Assembly (NCBI RefSeq): GCF_013201935.1
Contig: NZ_CP053833.1
Coordinates: forward strand, 1,922,001-1,986,000
Length of the DNA stretch: 64,000 nt
Direction of reading: 5' to 3'
Source: Arcobacter cloacae
GTDB lineage: Bacteria > Campylobacterota > Campylobacteria > Campylobacterales > Arcobacteraceae
Shown: positions 60,213-64,000 of the stretch, in pieces
How positions within the stretch are numbered: position 1 is the first letter of the stretch
How the letters are laid out: each line of letters begins with the position of its first letter
Notes under the pieces: generated by a model
The model's database searches: none
What the model saw: only the letters and a program-made list of their open reading frames with translations
What the model was told of the DNA's origin: nothing
Made by a program: the position numbers and the translations under genes

Positions 60213-63200
60213 TTAATTTACTCTTTCAACATCTACTGTTTGATTATTACCTTTAACTTTAATTTTAAATCCAAAATTCGACTGATAAATAATAACATCA
60301 GGATTATATGAATAAGAATAGCTATAGGCATATGTTGATTGTTTCCATTTTTGACCATTAATAAGCTCAATAATTGTATTCCCATCCCAGCCATTAAAAG
60401 TTCCTTTTATTTTACTTTGAATAACATTATTTAATTTTTCTACTACTACTTCTTTATTTGTACCATCTATTTTCATTTTATATTCATTTGAAGAAAATGC
60501 TATTGTTCCTTTAGGCATAAATGAATAATTGTTTAGATAGCAATATTCTACTTGTTTCCAAATTTCACCATTTGTAAGCTTGATAATAGTTTCTCCATCC
60601 CATCCCTCAAAATCTCCATCAACTTGTACATCTATAACACTATTAGGATTTAATAAATTTATATTAAAATCTTTATTGATTTTCTGCTCTATTTCTTCAA
60701 TATTAGATAACTCATTTGATTCATAATAATCATTTTCATTGGGTTTCTTTTCCCAATCCATACTACCATATTCATTCTCTATATCATTTATAGTACTCTC
60801 TATATATTCACTTGGATATTCTGAGCTAAATTCTTCATGTAATACATTACTTAACTCATAAGGTCCTCCGAATAAGTACTGATACCCACCTTCTTTAGTT
60901 TCATAAGGTAAAAAATTAGCAGGATCATCATAATTATCAAAAAACCAATCTTTCATTTCTGAAATTGCTAAATTTTTCTCTTCTAAATCATCGTCTGTAT
61001 TTCTATTTCTTGACGGATAAATATATAACAATCGTTCATTATCATTTTCATAAACATTACAATCTTTATCTACACCATATATAGAGCTACCATCATATTC
61101 AATAGTATATTGTTTTTTTACTAATAATGAATTATTATTTATTATATTACTTGCGTTATCATTTATTGCAAATTTAACTTCATTTAAATCATCTTGAATT
61201 TCATCTATTAGATCCATTAAATACGTAGTATCGAATTCATAAGAAATTAAAAAACTATCATTAGGAACATCATCTTCATCTGAATAATCCTCAGAATCAT
61301 ATACATATTCTCCCTCTGAATAAGGGATTAGATTTTCAATAAATTCTTCCAATACTTCTTCTTTCTCTTCTAAAGTAGAATAAAAAGTATTTTCATTTTC
61401 ACTTGAATCATCATAATCATCTATATCATTCTCTCTTGAATTAAACTCTAAAGAACAACTACCTTTTAAATTAATTATTCCACGACTCGAAACATCTCGA
61501 TGATTTTTAATTCCAATAGGATATTCCCAACAACTGAAAGTAATACTCATTTCATTAGAGCAAGTATCACAAGTCTTATAATATTCAGCCTCATGTTCTA
61601 TTTCTGCGCCCATATCACCTTCACTACCATTAACTTGTTCCCAATCTAATTCTTTACAATTTAAAGAATAAGCTGTATTACATTTCTCACAATTAAACGT
61701 TATATCTGGAATAATATCATTTGTTTTTAATTGATTTTGTATTTTATGAAGCGACCAATCAATTGGTTCAATATTAAGATTTTGCAAAATTTCATTTGTT
61801 TTAGAAAAATGTTTACAACCAAAAAAACCTTTATAAGATGAAAGTGGACTTGGGTGTGATGAAGTTAAAATATGATGTTTAGATTTATCAATTAATTTTG
61901 TTTTAGCAATTGCAGACTCTCCCCAAAATATAAATACAATATCACTACAATTTTCACTTATATATTTAATAATATTATCTGTAAATATTTTCCATCCAAC
62001 ATTGTGATGTGACTTTGGTTTTCCTTCTTCTACTGTTAAAATGCTATTTAAAAGTAGTACTCCTTGCTTTGCCCAAGACTCTAAACTTACAATACCATTA
62101 TAATCAATATTAAGATCATCTTTTAATTCTTTAAAAATATTCATTTGTGATGGTGTTGGTTTATTATTAAGAAGGAGAGAATATGCTAAACCATCTGCTT
62201 GATTAATACTATGATATGGATCTTGTCCTAAGATTACAACTTTTATAGAATTGAATTTTGTAATTTCAAAAGCCTTATACCAATTCTCTTTTGGAGGTAA
62301 TATAATTTTTCCATTCTTTTTTTCATTATCAAGAAAATTCTGAAGCTTTTTAAAATATTCTTTTTCCCACTCTTTTTTAAAAATATCTTTCCAAGAAGAA
62401 ATACTTTTATTTAAATTCTTTTCTGCTAATTTATCACTCTCAAAACCAGTTGCAACAATAGTGATTTTTACTTCATCTTTTTCTAATGTACTATCAGAAG
62501 TTGTTCCAAAAATAATCTCAGCGTTTGAATCCATTCTATCATTAATAGTTCCCATTACATCATTGATTGCAAATAATGAAACTTGTGGATGAATATTAAA
62601 GTGAATTAAAATACCTTTTGCACCATTTAAAGAGACTTTATCTAGTAAAGGAGAATCAATAGCATCTTCTAAAGCTCTTTGCGCAGCATTTTTTCCTTTA
62701 GCTTGACCAATTCCCATTAATGCCATACCTTTATGTTGCATAATAGTTTTAACGTCTGCAAAGTCAGTATCTATATCTGATTTTTTGGGATTTAAAACAA
62801 TTTCTGACATGGCATTAATAGCATTTAACAAAATATTATCAATTAGTTTGAAAGCATCTTTCATACCAATATTTTCATCAATTATTTCTAATAACTTATC
62901 ATTTGGAATTATAATTATTGAATCACTTACTTTTTTAAGTTCTTCTAATCCATGATCTGCAATTTCAGCTCTTTTTTTACCTTCCCAAGTAAATGGCTTT
63001 GTAACAATTGAAATAGTTAGTGCTTCAACTTCTTTTGCAATTTGAGTAATAATAGGTGTAGCACCGGTACCAGTTCCTCCACCCAAGCCAGCAGAAATAA
63101 AAACGATATCAGCACCTTTTAAAGAATTTTTTATTTCTTCATAACTTTCAAGAGCAGAATTTCTACCAATTTCTGGTTTCATACTTGCTCCAAGTCCTTT

Positions 63201-64000
63201 CGTAAGTTTTTTACCTAACTGGATTTTCTTTGAAGCATTAGATTTATTAAGTACTTCTAAATCAGTATTAGCTGCAATTAAATCTATTTTAGTAATACCT
63301 TCGTTTATAATGTGATTAATCATATTACAACCAGCACCACCAACACCAACAGCTACAATACGTATATTCTTTGAAGAATTAGTTAGGAACTCTGTTCTAC
63401 TATCCTCTTCAATATTTTTATCAGATATAGATATATAGCCATTTTGCAAACTATTAGCTAATTCTTTATATTTTCCTCCCATTTCTTTAAGTACGGAAAC
63501 AGATATTCTTGCAAATTCTCTATCTATTTCAGTAAATTCTTTATTTTCTTTTATTGATGATGGATCAATTATATAAGATAAAAAGTCAAAATTTCCACCT
63601 TGTTGCTGAATTATTTTTGATAATTTATCTGTAGTTTCAAAAGCTTTTTTTGGACCAATTTTTTTAATAAGTTTTTTTCGAATACCTTCTTCTTCATTCT
63701 CTGATTTATAAAATTGAAAAAAACCATTTACCTTATTCTCTCTGTTAATTATATTACTTATTAATATCTCACTTAAATGTTCCTGATTACTTTCAGATAA
63801 AAAATTTTGTTGAACTAATTTCATAATTGGAAAAGTTAGAGGTATCAAAGCAAATAACTCTAATAGTTCTTTTGATAAACTGCTTGCATACTTATAAAAA
63901 TTTTTTAGCCTATTTTCTGTTTCTATATCATTTTCTATCTTTAAAAATTTGTATTCACCAGTAAAGTCTTCTATTTCAAATATTGCTCCATCTATTCTAT
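60213..64000 (-). CDS. FtsZ-uracil-DNA glycosylase fusion protein, N-terminus outside the window
   Basis: The frame is open from the stop at 60213 through base 63998, so the gene starts right of the window; a TTG at 63848 is internal. Numbering from that TTG: residues 1-137 (LTFPIMKLVQQNF, then REFARISVSVLKEMGGKYKE) resemble a helical module of SUMF1/caspase/TIR-linked conflict proteins. Residues 162-470 are a full FtsZ domain (GVGGAGCNM, AGLGGGTGTGATP, DTDFADVKTIM). Residues 484-702 are a complete family-1 uracil-DNA glycosylase (GQDPYH at 541, HPSPLS at 665, NIEPIDW end). A zinc ribbon (C720/C723, C760/C763), an acidic linker, a GGPYE domain (about 960-1040) and two GWDG repeats (about 1070-1209) follow. 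Role unknown; a defence function is inferred. Confidence 0.93.
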   Translation of the reverse strand, partial: RIDGAIFEIEDFTGEYKFLKIENDIETENRLKNFYKYASSLSKELLELFALIPLTFPIMKLVQQNFLSESNQEHLSEILISNIINRENKVNGFFQFYKSENEEEGIRKKLIKKIGPKKAFETTDKLSKIIQQQGGNFDFLSYIIDPSSIKENKEFTEIDREFARISVSVLKEMGGKYKELANSLQNGYISISDKNIEEDSRTEFLTNSSKNIRIVAVGVGGAGCNMINHIINEGITKIDLIAANTDLEVLNKSNASKKIQLGKKLTKGLGASMKPEIGRNSALESYEEIKNSLKGADIVFISAGLGGGTGTGATPIITQIAKEVEALTISIVTKPFTWEGKKRAEIADHGLEELKKVSDSIIIIPNDKLLEIIDENIGMKDAFKLIDNILLNAINAMSEIVLNPKKSDIDTDFADVKTIMQHKGMALMGIGQAKGKNAAQRALEDAIDSPLLDKVSLNGAKGILIHFNIHPQVSLFAINDVMGTINDRMDSNAEIIFGTTSDSTLEKDEVKITIVATGFESDKLAEKNLNKSISSWKDIFKKEWEKEYFKKLQNFLDNEKKNGKIILPPKENWYKAFEITKFNSIKVVILGQDPYHSINQADGLAYSLLLNNKPTPSQMNIFKELKDDLNIDYNGIVSLESWAKQGVLLLNSILTVEEGKPKSHHNVGWKIFTDNIIKYISENCSDIVFIFWGESAIAKTKLIDKSKHHILTSSHPSPLSSYKGFFGCKHFSKTNEILQNLNIEPIDWSLHKIQNQLKTNDIIPDITFNCEKCNTAYSLNCKELDWEQVNGSEGDMGAEIEHEAEYYKTCDTCSNEMSITFSCWEYPIGIKNHRDVSSRGIINLKGSCSLEFNSRENDIDDYDDSSENENTFYSTLEEKEEVLEEFIENLIPYSEGEYVYDSEDYSDEDDVPNDSFLISYEFDTTYLMDLIDEIQDDLNEVKFAINDNASNIINNNSLLVKKQYTIEYDGSSIYGVDKDCNVYENDNERLLYIYPSRNRNTDDDLEEKNLAISEMKDWFFDNYDDPANFLPYETKEGGYQYLFGGPYELSNVLHEEFSSEYPSEYIESTINDIENEYGSMDWEKKPNENDYYESNELSNIEEIEQKINKDFNINLLNPNSVIDVQVDGDFEGWDGETIIKLTNGEIWKQVEYCYLNNYSFMPKGTIAFSSNEYKMKIDGTNKEVVVEKLNNVIQSKIKGTFNGWDGNTIIELINGQKWKQSTYAYSYSYSYNPDVIIYQSNFGFKIKVKGNNQTVDVERVN

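Noticed and set aside
63846-63848. TTG as the start codon of the FtsZ-UDG fusion gene
   Set aside because: The frame stays open for another 50 codons to the window edge with protein-like sequence that fits the same helical module, and no ribosome site precedes the TTG.

Overview
The window is AT-rich, tightly packed DNA from a member of the Campylobacterota, most like Arcobacter/Aliarcobacter. That call rests on the low-GC coding style, an isolated atpE, a fused MrpAB antiporter, the imelysin/di-heme iron cluster, and Cache-domain chemoreceptors. It reads as a chromosomal core (about 15.6-60.1 kb) between two accessory regions that each run off a window edge.

Left accessory region (1-15.5 kb). 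A truncated membrane-protein gene and a separate small membrane-protein gene come first. They are followed by a long minus-strand block with plasmid or integrative-element character: a large polytopic DotA/TraY-like protein, a DotL/VirD4-type coupling ATPase, several coiled-coil and membrane proteins, a ParA-type ATPase with a small partner, and a winged-helix Rep-like protein. Next to the last are four phased 15-bp palindromes that look like a partition site or iterons. AlpA-like and other helix-turn-helix regulators, a divergent repressor, an Xre gene with a truncated partner and a HEPN/Abi-like gene complete the element. No relaxase, VirB4-type ATPase or integrase is visible.

Core (15.7-60.1 kb). 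From left to right: yaeQ; an L,D-transpeptidase with a small lipoprotein; two tandem Cys/Met-type PLP enzymes; a bd-family oxidase whose subunit I carries a c-type heme domain; a pseudo-response regulator; GNAT and ABM genes; a zinc cluster (znuA, a NicO-family transporter and a divergent Fur/Zur gene with two clear operators); the mrpABCDEFG Na+/H+ antiporter operon; an SDR and a Cache histidine kinase; and a nitrate assimilation block. That block holds cobA for siroheme, an ABC nitrate importer, nasA and nirBD, with an MCP and an EAL protein inserted. Then come an iron-linked five-gene operon (imelysin, DUF1111 di-heme protein, second imelysin, fatty-acid hydroxylase-like, di-heme peroxidase), a rhodanese, a repeated AsmA-like protein, atpE, a dCache chemoreceptor and tRNA-Leu(GAG).

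Right accessory region (60.1-64 kb). Immediately after tRNA-Leu, a common integration site, lies the most striking gene. It is one long reading frame, open to the window edge, that fuses a conflict-system-like helical module, a full FtsZ GTPase domain, a complete family-1 uracil-DNA glycosylase with intact catalytic motifs, a zinc ribbon, a GGPY-motif domain and two C-terminal GWDG repeats. I know of no described system with this architecture, and it is the best candidate here for an undescribed defence or conflict protein.
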